From NCBI GenBank assembly GCA_020162035.1, contig JAIUNM010000012.1, positions 1 to 64,000 of the forward strand: a stretch of 64,000 nt of DNA, read 5' to 3'. This DNA is from Bacteroidota bacterium. Lineage in GTDB: Bacteria; Bacteroidota; Bacteroidia; B-17B0; Aurantibacillaceae. How positions within the stretch are numbered: position 1 is the stretch's first letter; each line of letters opens with the position of its first letter. Below are positions 44,776-54,028 of this stretch, in pieces. Made by a program: the position numbers and the translations under genes. The notes beneath the pieces are model-generated. The model did no database searches, had not been told where the DNA came from, and worked only from the letters and a program-made list of their open reading frames with translations.

Positions 44776-45488
44776 ATAAAATCTTTATGATTTAACACCT
44801 GATTAGCTGGAACACTATTTAAAGTATTATTTGCAAGTATAATTACTAAACTACAATATTTTAAAACAAAATCTAATTCGTGCGTACTTACAATAATACA
44901 TTTATTTGATTCAGTTGCAATTTTACTTAAGTTTTTAAATAATTCATGCTTAGATGAGAAATCTAAAAATGCAGTAGGTTCGTCTAATAACATAATTGGT
45001 GTATTTTGAACAACGCTTTTTGCAATCATTGTTTTTTGATACATACCATCACTTAATTCATTTAATAATAAATCTTTAACTTCAACTAAATTTAAATTTT
45101 TAATAATTGAATTTATTTTTTCTTTTTGTTCTTCGTTTAAATTACCAAATAAATTACTTTCTTTTAATAAGCCAGATGCAATTGCATCGTAACAAGTTAA
45201 ATTAAACCCACTTATTTTTTCGGTTAAAGTAATTGAGATTAAATTTGATAAATCTTGAATGGAATAGTTGTAAATGGATTTATTTTTAAATAAAATATCA
45301 CCACTAATTAAAGGTAAAAAACCACTTAAAGTTTTTAAAAATGTTGATTTACCGCTGCCATTTATACCAATTAAACCTATTAAATTATTTGTTGGAATAG
45401 ATAAATTACAATTTTTGATAATAACTTTATCATGTTTAGTATATCCAAAATTGGCATCAATAATTTGTATGATATTTGAATTTACCAT
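44751..45488 (-). CDS. ABC transporter ATP-binding protein, FecE/BtuD type
   Basis: 245 residues. Walker A GINGSGKST, Walker B PIMLLDEPTAFLD, H-loop VSTHELD. The ABC signature is LSDGMYQK rather than the usual LSGGQ, a noticeable variation. Energises the neighbouring FecCD permease. It overlaps the permease by 7 nt and overlaps the end of the convergent cysteine desulfurase gene by 25 nt. Confidence 0.88.
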   Translation of the reverse strand: MVNSNIIQIIDANFGYTKHDKVIIKNCNLSIPTNNLIGLIGINGSGKSTFLKTLSGFLPLISGDILFKNKSIYNYSIQDLSNLISITLTEKISGFNLTCYDAIASGLLKESNLFGNLNEEQKEKINSIIKNLNLVEVKDLLLNELSDGMYQKTMIAKSVVQNTPIMLLDEPTAFLDFSSKHELFKNLSKIATESNKCIIVSTHELDFVLKYCSLVIILANNTLNSVPANQVLNHKDFIQLTGGFL

Positions 45489-46456
45489 GTTTTTGATTTA
45501 AACAATAATGTTATTACAATTGGAGCACCAACTATTGATGTTATTGTATTTATTGGAACTAATGAATTTTTAATAATGTTGTGTGAAATTAAGTCGCAAA
45601 GTAATAATAAAGTACATCCTAACATTGCCGAAGAAATTATTTGAACTCCTTGATGAGACGTGTTTATTAACCATCTACTTAATATTGGGATTGCAATGCC
45701 AATAAAAGCAATTGGACCACAAAATGCAGTAATTATTCCAGTTATTATGCTTGTTATTAAAATAAAAGTAAATCTGTTTTTAGTATAATTAAATCCAAGA
45801 TTTGTAGCGTATTTTTCTCCAAACAAAAAAGCATTTAATGTTTTAGTATAAAATAATAAAATTATTAAACATAAAAGTATTAAGCCTAATAATATTAAAG
45901 ATTCATTTAAATTACACAAGCTTAAATTACCCATATTAAAAACTATAAAATTTTTCAAATTACTTGGGTTAGATAAAAATTCTAAAACACTTTGTAAAGC
46001 TCCACAAATTTGAGCAATCATAATACCTACTAGAAGTAAAAGCACATTACTTTTTATTTTTTTACTTATTAATAAAATTAATACAGTAGCCATAATACTT
46101 CCTGTAATTGAAGCAAAAACAATAATTGATTTACCAAAAAATGGAGTTTGTATATTTAATAGTGTTAATGGTGTTAGTGTAACTAATGCAAGCATTAAAC
46201 CCGCGCCTGAACTTACGCCTAAAACGTAGGGACCCGCAAGTGGATTTCTGAAAATTACTTGTAAAATTAAGCCTGCAATAGGCAATCCAACACCTGCTGC
46301 AATACAACTTATAGTTTTAGGTAATCTTATTTCTTTAAAAATAAAATTAGAAAAGTCTAAATTACAATTTTCGCTTCCAGCATATTTTAAATTTAAAAAT
46401 ACACTTGCAATTAATACAAATACTAATAAACTAAAATATGTTTTACTGTTTTTAAT
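45482..46456 (-). CDS. ABC transporter permease, FecCD/BtuC family (non-AUG start)
   Basis: 324 residues if started at the ATT (46454-46456). The conserved FecCD core is plain: EIRLPKTISCIAAGVGLPIAG, then FRNPLAGPYVLGVSSGAG, CGPIAFIGIAIP, with eight to ten membrane helices. The first canonical start (TTG 46285) would cut off the first helix and the RLP motif, so it cannot be right. Between the in-frame stop (46460-46462) and 46285 there is no ATG, GTG or TTG; the only good initiator is ATT, which shares one base with the stop of the upstream binding-protein gene (TAATT). The mature length is then normal for the family. Confidence 0.85.
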   Translation of the reverse strand: MKNSKTYFSLLVFVLIASVFLNLKYAGSENCNLDFSNFIFKEIRLPKTISCIAAGVGLPIAGLILQVIFRNPLAGPYVLGVSSGAGLMLALVTLTPLTLLNIQTPFFGKSIIVFASITGSIMATVLILLISKKIKSNVLLLLVGIMIAQICGALQSVLEFLSNPSNLKNFIVFNMGNLSLCNLNESLILLGLILLCLIILLFYTKTLNAFLFGEKYATNLGFNYTKNRFTFILITSIITGIITAFCGPIAFIGIAIPILSRWLINTSHQGVQIISSAMLGCTLLLLCDLISHNIIKNSLVPINTITSIVGAPIVITLLFKSKTW

Positions 46457-47586
46457 TAATTAAGTTGTTTATAATAAATTAATGAATCAAATTTATGAAA
46501 ATGAAAAATATTTGTGAGATCTTTTAATAATTTATTTGGATATAATAATCCACTTTCCCAATAAGTACTGCAACCAAAAGCGTTAGATACTTTATTGTTG
46601 TTAAATAAATTATTTTTTTGGAACGCATTAAATTTGCTATTGCGAATATCATTAGAAATTATGTCTTCTTTTTTAGAACAGTTTGATATGTTTAACCAAT
46701 AATCGGCATTTTTACAATTGCTATAAACTGTTTCAAAACTTAAGTGCAAGCTACCAGTATTTGTGTCTGATTTAAAGATGTAATCAGCTCCCGCATCATT
46801 AAGTAATTGAGCCATAAAACTGTTACCTCCAGGTGCATACCAAATATCACCATATTTTAATTCAGTAAATACAGTTGGCTTGGCTTTAATATTTTCAACT
46901 GATTTTTTCACATATAAATAGTCTTTTTCAATTGAATTAAAAATAGAATCGGCTTTGTTTTGTTTATTTATAAAATATCCATAAAATTTAACCCATTCAG
47001 CCCTAGCTAATGGCGATGACTCTAAATGGTCTAAACATAAAACAGTTGCAATATTTGCTTTGTTTAGTTTTTGAAAATTATTTGTAGAACTTTCAGGCAT
47101 ACCGTATCCAAATACAATATTTGGATTTAAATTAATAATTTGTTCAATATTTAATTCAACATTTTTTTGGACTTCTTTAATTTTATCTGTTTTTATCGCA
47201 TTTAAAATTAAAGTATTGTTGTAGTAATTAGCATTTTCAATTGCAATAATGTTGTTTAATGCACCTAATTCGGTTAACATAAAACTATAAAGAGAACTTA
47301 AACTTATTATTGAATTTACTGGCGTTTTTAAAAATTGACTTTTATTAAGAATTTTAGTTTTAGTTGTGTTTGAATTTAAAATATAAATATTGGTTGTGTC
47401 TGATATGTTTTTATTTCCAAACAAATAAATAATTATTTCATCTTTATTACTGTAAACAGCAAAGCGTTTAGCGTATTTAAGTGGAATTTTCTTATAATTT
47501 TTAACATCATTTATTGCTGTGTTTGTTTTTTGAGTACACGAATATACAAGCGTTAAAATTAAAAAATATTTATATTGGGATTTCAA
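46456..47586 (-). CDS. ABC transporter substrate-binding lipoprotein (TroA-like, iron/cobalamin type)
   Basis: 376 residues from the TTG at 47586, which gives a good lipoprotein signal (MKSQYKYFLILTLVYSC). An upstream ATG (47613) is in frame but lies further inside the kinase gene. The mature protein has the two-lobed TroA-like pattern of siderophore/B12-binding proteins: ELNIEQIINLNPNIVFGYG, an intermediate helix, DIWYAPGGNSFMAQLLNDAGADY. It shares an operon with a FecCD permease and an ATPase and lies downstream of metH and a sensor kinase. Cobalamin is a plausible ligand because of metH, but iron chelates are equally typical. Confidence 0.85.
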   Translation of the reverse strand: MKSQYKYFLILTLVYSCTQKTNTAINDVKNYKKIPLKYAKRFAVYSNKDEIIIYLFGNKNISDTTNIYILNSNTTKTKILNKSQFLKTPVNSIISLSSLYSFMLTELGALNNIIAIENANYYNNTLILNAIKTDKIKEVQKNVELNIEQIINLNPNIVFGYGMPESSTNNFQKLNKANIATVLCLDHLESSPLARAEWVKFYGYFINKQNKADSIFNSIEKDYLYVKKSVENIKAKPTVFTELKYGDIWYAPGGNSFMAQLLNDAGADYIFKSDTNTGSLHLSFETVYSNCKNADYWLNISNCSKKEDIISNDIRNSKFNAFQKNNLFNNNKVSNAFGCSTYWESGLLYPNKLLKDLTNIFHFHKFDSLIYYKQLN

Positions 47587-48520
47587 TAATGAAAATAGTT
47601 CCATTAGGTTCATTTTTAGTAAAATTAAGTTTAAATTTATGTAAATGGCATAAATATTTTGTAATGTATAAACCTAATCCACTTCCTTTAGTGTTTCTGG
47701 TTTCTTCATTTCCTTTTCTGTAAAACGGTTTGTATATGTTTTCTTCATCTTCAGATAATAAACCAACACCATTATCTTTTATGTTTAAAATTATTTTATT
47801 TTTTAAACTAATTAATTCTAATTCAATTATTTTTTGAGCTGAAGTGTATTTAATAGCATTATTAACTATGTTTGTTACAATTGATAGAAAAGCACTTTCG
47901 TCTATGTTCGTTATTATATTTGGCTGTATATTAGTTTTAAGCTGATTAAGTTGAATATATTCATTATAATATCTTATACAAATTGTATTTAAAAAATCTG
48001 AAATATTTGTTGATTTAATATTTAAATTATATTGACCACTATTTAGATTATTTGCTAAAAGCACATTGTCTATTAATTCATTAATTCTATTGTTTTCAAT
48101 AATTGCAAAGTTTATTAATTCTTTTTGCTTTTCAACGGTTAAATTATGTTTTAACAGTGTTTGGAGTTGAAGTTTAGTAGCAGCAATTGGTGTTTTTAAC
48201 TCGTGTGTAATGCTTAATAAAAAATTATTTTTTTGTTGATTAAGTTTAGTGTCTCTATCGTGAGCTTGTTTAATTAAAAATATACCATAAAGTAAAAGCA
48301 GTAAAAAAACTGTGCCTTCAGCAACTATCATTAATGATTGTTTTAGTTTTTCTGAATCTAAACTATTAATTTCATTATGTAATTGATCTAAATCAGAAAT
48401 AGAAATTGCGGCTAGTTTTTGTTTTTGTTCGATAATATTTATGTTTTGTTTAACTAATAAATATTCCCACCATAAAAATTGTATAATAATGTAGCCAAAA
48501 ACAATTATTAAAATAAATAT
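47570..48520 (-). CDS. Sensor histidine kinase (non-canonical start)
   Basis: HisKA and HATPase_c domains are complete: the phospho-His box SITHELKTPIAATKL, N box IVNNAIKYT, and G boxes DNGVGL and KGSGLGLYITK. The first canonical start (ATG 48331) would leave half of the second membrane helix and no sensor region. The frame continues upstream with a first membrane helix (SIFILIIVFGYIIIQFLWW), an extracytoplasmic helical region and LMIVAEGTVFLLLLL, exactly the normal Bacteroidota kinase N-terminus, to a stop at 48545-48547. No ATG/GTG/TTG exists there; ATA 48520 is the only near-cognate at the right place. No response regulator is adjacent. The gene lies between metH and an ABC importer. Confidence 0.8.
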   Translation of the reverse strand: MFILIIVFGYIIIQFLWWEYLLVKQNINIIEQKQKLAAISISDLDQLHNEINSLDSEKLKQSLMIVAEGTVFLLLLLYGIFLIKQAHDRDTKLNQQKNNFLLSITHELKTPIAATKLQLQTLLKHNLTVEKQKELINFAIIENNRINELIDNVLLANNLNSGQYNLNIKSTNISDFLNTICIRYYNEYIQLNQLKTNIQPNIITNIDESAFLSIVTNIVNNAIKYTSAQKIIELELISLKNKIILNIKDNGVGLLSEDEENIYKPFYRKGNEETRNTKGSGLGLYITKYLCHLHKFKLNFTKNEPNGTIFIIEIPI

Positions 48521-48561
48521 GCTGCGTTTTGATTTTACTTTACTTTAGTTTTTAAAGTTTA

Positions 48562-51500
48562 TTAATAGCCTAAAATAGTGCCAAGCCATCTTTCAATTTT
48601 TTCAAAAGATTCATTTTTTCTTTTTGCGTAATCTTCTACTTGTTCTTTAGTTATTTTACCAACTCCAAAATAATAACTATTAGGGTTGGCAATATACAAG
48701 CCGCTTACAGCTGCAGTTGGAAACATTGCTAAGCTATCAGTTAATTTAATTCCTGTATTTTTTTCTACATCAAGTAATTTCCATATGCTTAATTTTTCAA
48801 GATGATCTGGCTGTGCAGGATAGCCTGGTGCAGGGCGAATACCTTGATATGTTTCTTTTATTAATTCGTCATTATTCAACGTTTCATTTTTTGCATAACC
48901 CCATAATTCTTTTCTAACATGTTGATGTAAATATTCTGCTAAAGCTTCTGCAAGCCTATCCGCTAAAGCTTTTAGCATTATTGCACTATAATCATCATGG
49001 TTTTTTTCAAATTTTGCAACGTGCTCATCAATACCAAAACCTGTACTACAAGCAAACGCACCAATATAATCGCTTTGTTTTTCAAAACTTATACTTGAAT
49101 TAAATGGTTTAATAAAATCGGCTAAAGCAACATTATGTTGGCCTTGAGGCTTTTTGGTGTTCATTCTAATAGAATGAAATTTTAAAATTTCATCGCCTTT
49201 TTCATTATAAACTGCAATATCATCTTCGTTAATTTGATTTGCATTAAAAATACCTACAACAGCTTTTGCAGTAAGCCATTTTTCTTTAACTATTTTTTGA
49301 AGCATGTTTTGTGCATCATTAAATAATTTTTTAGCCTCATCACCCCTTTCTTTATCATCTAAAATTTTTGGGTATGAGCCTTTCATTTCCCAACTAATAA
49401 AAAATGGAGTCCAATCTAAATAATCAATCAAATTTGATAAATTTACTTCATCAAAAACAGTAATTCCAATTTTATTAGGCTTAGCAATGTCAATTTCATC
49501 CCAATTTAATTTTAGTTTATTTAACCTAGCTTCTGATAAAGAAATAAATTTATTTTGTGCTTGTGCATTTTTATTATGCTCTCTAATTTTTTCATACTCT
49601 ATGTTAATTTCGGTAATAAAATTTGGTTTTAACTCTGAACTAATTAAGTTACTTACAACCGGAATAGACTTACTTGCATCATTAACATGTACAACAGGTT
49701 GTTTATAATGTGGCGCTACTTTAACGGCTGTATGAACTTTGCTTGTTGTTGCACCCCCAATTAGTAAAGGGATATTTAAATTTCTTCGCTCCATTTCTTT
49801 TGCAACGTCAACCATTTCATCTAACGAAGGGGTTATTAGCCCACTTAAGCCAATAATATCTACATTTTGTTTTATTGCTTCGTCAATAATTTTTTCTTTA
49901 GGTATCATTACGCCTAAATCTACAATTTCGTAGTTATTGCATGCCATTACAACACCAACAATGTTTTTGCCAATGTCATGTACATCTCCTTTTACTGTTG
50001 CTAATAAAACTTTGCCTGCTGAATTTGATATAGAGCCAGATTTTTCTGCTTCTAAATAGGGTTGTAAATAAGCTACTGCTTTTTTCATTACACGAGCACT
50101 TTTTACAACTTGTGGCAAAAACATTTTACCAGCTCCAAATAAATCTCCAACAACATTCATTCCATCCATTAAAGGGCCTTCTATAATATGTAATGTTTTT
50201 TCGTAATGTTTTCTACATTCTTCAACATCTAAATCTATATAATCAGTAATTCCTTTAACTAGTGAATAGGTAAGCCTTTCTTGAACTGTACTATTTCGCC
50301 ACTCTTCATTTTTTTCTTCCTTAACTTTACCTTTATTTTTTAAACTCTCTGCTTTTTCTATTAATCTTTCGGTTGCATCATCTCTTCTATTAAGTAAAAC
50401 ATCTTCAATTAATTCAAGTAACTCTTTTTCAATATCATCGTAAACTACCAATTGAGCAGGGTTTACAATGCCCATATCCATTCCGTTTTTTACAGCATGA
50501 AAAAGAAAGGCAGAATTTATAGCTTCTCTAACATGGTCATTACCTCTAAAAGAAAAACTAACATTGCTAACTCCTCCACTTACTTTTGCGTTAGGCAAAT
50601 TTTCTTTAATCCATTTTGTTGCGTTAAAAAAATCTAATGCATTTAATCTGTGTTCTTCCATTCCTGTTGCAACAGGAAAAATATTAGGATCAAAAATTAT
50701 ATCTTGAGCAGGAAAATGAACTTGATTAACTAAAATATCATACGCACGTTTACATATATCAATTCTTCTCTGAAAAGTATCTGCTTGTCCAACTTCATCA
50801 AAAGCCATAACAATAACTGCTGCGCCATAACTTTTTACAATGTTAGCTTGTTCAATAAAAGTTTTTTCGCCTTCCTTTATAGAAATTGAATTTACAATTC
50901 CTTTACCTTGAATACATTTTAAACCAGCTTCAATAACATAAAATTTACTGCTATCTATCATTATTGGCACTTTTGCAATATCTGGTTCAGAAGCAATTAA
51001 GTTTAAAAAAGTAGTCATAGCTTGCACAGCATCTAACATACCTTCATCCATATTAATATCAATAACTTGAGCACCGCCTTCAACTTGATCTCTTGCAACA
51101 GCTAACGCCTCTTCATATTTTCCGTCAATTATAAGTTTTGCAAATTTTTTACTTCCAGTTACGTTAGTCCTTTCACCAACATTCATAAAATTACTTTCTG
51201 GTCGTAATGTTACGGGCTCTAACCCTGATAAATGCATTAAATTATCTGCCCCCTTTTTTTTATGCGGTTTGTATTCTTTAGCTAATTCAGCAATACGCTT
51301 TATGTGTGCAGGAGTTGTACCGCAACAACCACCAACAATATTTAAAAATCCTGCTTTTAAAAAATCTTCAATTTGATGGCCCATTTGATGCGCATCTTCG
51401 TCATATTCGCCAAATTGATTTGGTAAACCAGCGTTTGGATAAGCACTTATATAAAAGTTAGATTTTGTTGCTAATTCTTCTAAATAAGGGCGCATATCTT

Positions 51501-52248
51501 TTGCTCCTAAAGCACAATTTAAGCCTATACTTAATAAATCTACATGAGAAACAGAATTTAAAAATGCTTCGGTTGTTTGACCCGATAATGTTCTACCACT
51601 TGCATCTGTTATAGTTCCGCTAATCATAACAGGCATTTTTATGTTTCGTGATTTACAAACTTCTTGCACTGCCATTAAAGCAGCTTTTGCGTTTAATGTA
51701 TCAAAAATAGTTTCAATTAAAAGTAAATCTACTCCACCATCTATTAAACCTTTAACTTGTTCAATATATGCTTCTACCATTTCATCCCAACTAACTGCTC
51801 TATAACCAGGGTTGTTAACATCAGGCGAAATTGATAAAGTTCTATTTGTTGGCCCCATTGCTCCAGCCACAAATCTAGGTTTTGATGGATTTATAGCAGT
51901 ATATTTATCAGCAGCTTTTTTTGCAACTTTTGCTGCTGCAACATTTAAATCATAAACAATATGTTGCATATCGTAATCTGCCATTGCAATTGATGTACCG
52001 CTAAAACTATTGGTTTCAATTATATCTGCTCCCGCATCTAGATATTGCGAATGTATCTCTTCAATTACATCTGGCCTAGTTAAACATAAAAGGTCGTTAT
52101 TACCTTTTACATCTTTATGAAAATTTTTAAATTGTTCACCTCTAAAGTCTTCTTCACTTAATTTATATTGTTGAATTAAAGAGCCCATTGCCCCATCAAT
52201 AACTAAAATTCTTTTTTCAAGTTCTGTGTATATGTTTGCTTTATTCAT
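48562..52248 (-). CDS. metH: Cobalamin-dependent methionine synthase
   Basis: 1228 residues with all four modules in order: homocysteine-binding (about 1-335, zinc Cys in GLNCALG and [10 protein letters not shown]), methyl-tetrahydrofolate-binding (about 350-640, [14 protein letters not shown]), B12-binding cap and Rossmann domain (about 655-900, [15 protein letters not shown] with the cobalt-ligand His), and the SAM-dependent reactivation domain (about 910-1228, ending [11 protein letters not shown] and [15 protein letters not shown]). Makes methionine in the cytosol. A SAM-I riboswitch and terminator lie in the leader, so its transcription should stop when SAM is high. Confidence 0.97.
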   Translation of the reverse strand: MNKANIYTELEKRILVIDGAMGSLIQQYKLSEEDFRGEQFKNFHKDVKGNNDLLCLTRPDVIEEIHSQYLDAGADIIETNSFSGTSIAMADYDMQHIVYDLNVAAAKVAKKAADKYTAINPSKPRFVAGAMGPTNRTLSISPDVNNPGYRAVSWDEMVEAYIEQVKGLIDGGVDLLLIETIFDTLNAKAALMAVQEVCKSRNIKMPVMISGTITDASGRTLSGQTTEAFLNSVSHVDLLSIGLNCALGAKDMRPYLEELATKSNFYISAYPNAGLPNQFGEYDEDAHQMGHQIEDFLKAGFLNIVGGCCGTTPAHIKRIAELAKEYKPHKKKGADNLMHLSGLEPVTLRPESNFMNVGERTNVTGSKKFAKLIIDGKYEEALAVARDQVEGGAQVIDINMDEGMLDAVQAMTTFLNLIASEPDIAKVPIMIDSSKFYVIEAGLKCIQGKGIVNSISIKEGEKTFIEQANIVKSYGAAVIVMAFDEVGQADTFQRRIDICKRAYDILVNQVHFPAQDIIFDPNIFPVATGMEEHRLNALDFFNATKWIKENLPNAKVSGGVSNVSFSFRGNDHVREAINSAFLFHAVKNGMDMGIVNPAQLVVYDDIEKELLELIEDVLLNRRDDATERLIEKAESLKNKGKVKEEKNEEWRNSTVQERLTYSLVKGITDYIDLDVEECRKHYEKTLHIIEGPLMDGMNVVGDLFGAGKMFLPQVVKSARVMKKAVAYLQPYLEAEKSGSISNSAGKVLLATVKGDVHDIGKNIVGVVMACNNYEIVDLGVMIPKEKIIDEAIKQNVDIIGLSGLITPSLDEMVDVAKEMERRNLNIPLLIGGATTSKVHTAVKVAPHYKQPVVHVNDASKSIPVVSNLISSELKPNFITEINIEYEKIREHNKNAQAQNKFISLSEARLNKLKLNWDEIDIAKPNKIGITVFDEVNLSNLIDYLDWTPFFISWEMKGSYPKILDDKERGDEAKKLFNDAQNMLQKIVKEKWLTAKAVVGIFNANQINEDDIAVYNEKGDEILKFHSIRMNTKKPQGQHNVALADFIKPFNSSISFEKQSDYIGAFACSTGFGIDEHVAKFEKNHDDYSAIMLKALADRLAEALAEYLHQHVRKELWGYAKNETLNNDELIKETYQGIRPAPGYPAQPDHLEKLSIWKLLDVEKNTGIKLTDSLAMFPTAAVSGLYIANPNSYYFGVGKITKEQVEDYAKRKNESFEKIERWLGTILGY

Positions 52249-52254
52249 AATAAT

Positions 52255-52290
52255 AAAAAAATCCCTTTGGTTATATTGCCAGAAGGGATT
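52255..52290 (-). terminator. Riboswitch-controlled intrinsic terminator before metH
   Basis: Minus strand: AATCCCTT (52290-52283), a stem extended by a one-base bulge with TGG/CCA pairing, AAGGGATT (52267-52260), then a run of six T (to 52255), ending only 6 nt before the metH ATG. It forms the expression platform of the SAM-I aptamer. Confidence 0.8.
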
Positions 52291-52323
52291 AGTATGTTTA
52301 ATATTTGTACTAAATTTTATCCG

Positions 52324-52455
52324 ACTTATTTATTGAAGCAATTACTTCATCACGATTTACCACCTTCTTTAAATAATTTTAAATTATATTGATTTAAAAT
52401 TTAAAAGGGTTGGGAAGACTTCGTTGGGCGTGTCCCTCTGTCTTTCTGAATAAGT
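52324..52455 (-). promoter_or_regulatory. SAM-I (S-box) riboswitch aptamer controlling metH
   Basis: On the minus strand the 5' arm ACTTATT (52455-52449) pairs perfectly with AATAAGT (52330-52324) to form P1. The 5' half matches the S-box core: CAGAAAGACAGAGGGA, then GCCC, GAA and CAACC. The 3' half has GGTGGTAAATCG followed by a TGAAGTAATTGCTTCA P4 hairpin, as in S-box RNAs. High SAM should stabilise P1 and let the terminator form. SAM-I riboswitches are known in Bacteroidota methionine genes. Confidence 0.85.
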
Positions 52456-52471
52456 ATTAAAGAACGAAGTA

Positions 52472-52479
52472 CAAATGTA
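52472..52479 (-). promoter_or_regulatory. -7 promoter box of the metH leader
   Basis: Minus-strand TACATTTG (exact TAnnTTTG), 16 nt upstream of the SAM-I P1 helix, so the leader RNA should begin near 52466. Confidence 0.5.
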
Positions 52480-52510
52480 AGATAAAAAATTAAGAAAAAA
52501 ATTAAAAATA

Positions 52511-52553
52511 TTGACACAAATTGTCAAAATCTAAATAAAAATGACTATATTTG
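52511..52553 (+). promoter_or_regulatory. Promoter of the HTH-Fic gene with overlapping palindromic operator
   Basis: -7 box TATATTTG (52546-52553, exact) and a TTG (52521-52523) 22 nt upstream as -33. A palindrome TTGACA-N5-TGTCAA (52511-52527) covers the -33 region. As the gene product has an N-terminal HTH, autorepression is likely (inference). The site is also 32-39 nt upstream of the divergent metH -7 box. Confidence 0.55.
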
Positions 52554-52568
52554 TAATTAATTATAATA

Positions 52569-53618
52569 ATGAAATTAGAATTAGGAAATACATTAAAAGA
52601 GTTAAGGTTATCCAAAAAACTTTCAATAAAACAAGTTGAAGAAAAGACAGGCATTGATAAATCATTAATTACACGATTTGAAAAAAGCAATAGAACACCA
52701 AACAAAACGCATATAAATCAATTGGCCACTTTGTATAAAGTTAGCCCTAAATCGTTAAATGTTTTATTGTTATCTGAAAAAATTTATAGTTTACTAGAGT
52801 TTGAAGAAAATGCATTAGAAGCATTAATTGTTGCTGAAAACAGAGTAGAGTATGAAAGTAAAAAGAAACCAGTTTTAATTAATTTTAAAGAAGTAGATGA
52901 ATTAAAAAAACAATTAGATAATTTAAGACCATTGCCTAAAGCGCAATTATTAAAATTGTATGAATATTATAAAATTGACTACACGTTTAATAGTAATAAA
53001 ATAGAAGGAAATACACTTACATTAAGAGAAACTGCCTTAGTAGTTGAAAAAGGATTTACTATTAGTGGTAAAAGTATGCATGAGCATTTAGAGGCTATTA
53101 ACCACGCAGAAGCTGTTGATTTAATTACTGAATTTGTTGATAATAAAATTGAATTTAATGAATATTATTTAAAACAAATACATGCTTTAGTTTTAAGGGG
53201 TATTGATAAAGAAAACGCAGGAAAGTATAGAAGCATTAACGTAAGAATATCAGGAGCAGAACACATACCGCCAGAGCCATTTATGTTAACTAAACTAATG
53301 GAAGATTATTTTATATTTTACGAAACAAATAAAAGTAAATTACACCCTATTTTACTTGCTGCCGAAATGCACGAGCGTTTAGTTAATATACATCCTTTTA
53401 TTGATGGAAATGGAAGAACATCTCGATTAGTAATGAATTTAATTTTATTACAAAATGGATATACTATAACAAGTATAAATGCAGAAAAATCAAATCGGTT
53501 AAAATATTATCAAGCCCTTGAGGAAGCTGCTATAAATAAAGATAAACAAGCATTTATTGAATTTGTATTAAATTCGGTTAAAAATAGTTTAAATGAATTT
53601 TTAAAAATTGTAATATGA
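52569..53618 (+). CDS. HTH-Fic protein (AMPylase-type, class II with N-terminal inhibitory helix)
   Basis: 349 residues. An XRE-type helix-turn-helix at about 5-65 (KQVEEKTGIDKSLITRFEKSNRTP) is fused to a Fic core. The active-site loop HPFIDGNGRTSR is at 275-286, with the catalytic His275. The inhibitory motif [S/T]-x3-E-[G/N] occurs N-terminal to it as S142-NKI-E146-G147, which makes it an autoinhibited class II enzyme. Fic proteins usually transfer AMP to Ser/Thr/Tyr of targets. The DNA-binding domain and a palindrome over its own promoter suggest autoregulation. The next gene starts 4 nt inside its end. Confidence 0.92.
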   Translation: MKLELGNTLKELRLSKKLSIKQVEEKTGIDKSLITRFEKSNRTPNKTHINQLATLYKVSPKSLNVLLLSEKIYSLLEFEENALEALIVAENRVEYESKKKPVLINFKEVDELKKQLDNLRPLPKAQLLKLYEYYKIDYTFNSNKIEGNTLTLRETALVVEKGFTISGKSMHEHLEAINHAEAVDLITEFVDNKIEFNEYYLKQIHALVLRGIDKENAGKYRSINVRISGAEHIPPEPFMLTKLMEDYFIFYETNKSKLHPILLAAEMHERLVNIHPFIDGNGRTSRLVMNLILLQNGYTITSINAEKSNRLKYYQALEEAAINKDKQAFIEFVLNSVKNSLNEFLKIVI

Positions 53619-54028
53619 AAAAATTAATTGTTTTTATAATTTCCATATTTAGTTTTTTGTGTAAGGCTCAATCAACTAAAATAATATCAACTTTAATGAA
53701 TGAACAACAAAATGAATGGAATAAAGCAAATATTGATAAATTTATGAGCTACTATTGGAATCACGATAGTTTAATGTTTATTGGAAGTAAAGGAGTAACT
53801 TATGGTTGGCTAAACACTTTAAATAATTATAAAAAATCATATCCAAATAAAGAAACAATGGGTGCTTTAAAATTTACATTAATTCAACTAAATCAATTAT
53901 CTAATGATGCAATTTATGTAGTTGGAAAATGGCAATTAACAAGGCAAAATCCTGTAAGTGGACATTTCACACTGTTATGGAAAAAAATAAATAACAATTG
54001 GGTTATTGTTTCAGATCACACAAGTTAA
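53615..54028 (+). CDS. NTF2-like (DUF4440) secreted protein
   Basis: 137 residues. A signal peptide (1-19, SFLCKAQ) is followed by an NTF2-fold domain: NEWNKANIDKFMSYYWNHDSLMFIG, a YGWLNTLNNYKKSYP helix and strands ending in FTLLWKKINNNWVIVSDHTS. DUF4440 proteins bind small ligands or act as modest enzymes; no activity can be given. Overlaps the Fic gene end by 4 nt and the next gene by one base (TAATG). Confidence 0.82.
   Translation: MKKLIVFIISIFSFLCKAQSTKIISTLMNEQQNEWNKANIDKFMSYYWNHDSLMFIGSKGVTYGWLNTLNNYKKSYPNKETMGALKFTLIQLNQLSNDAIYVVGKWQLTRQNPVSGHFTLLWKKINNNWVIVSDHTS

Noticed and set aside
52502..52705. Minus-strand frame over the Fic gene start
   Set aside because: Opposes the strongly supported HTH domain and promoter; no features of its own.
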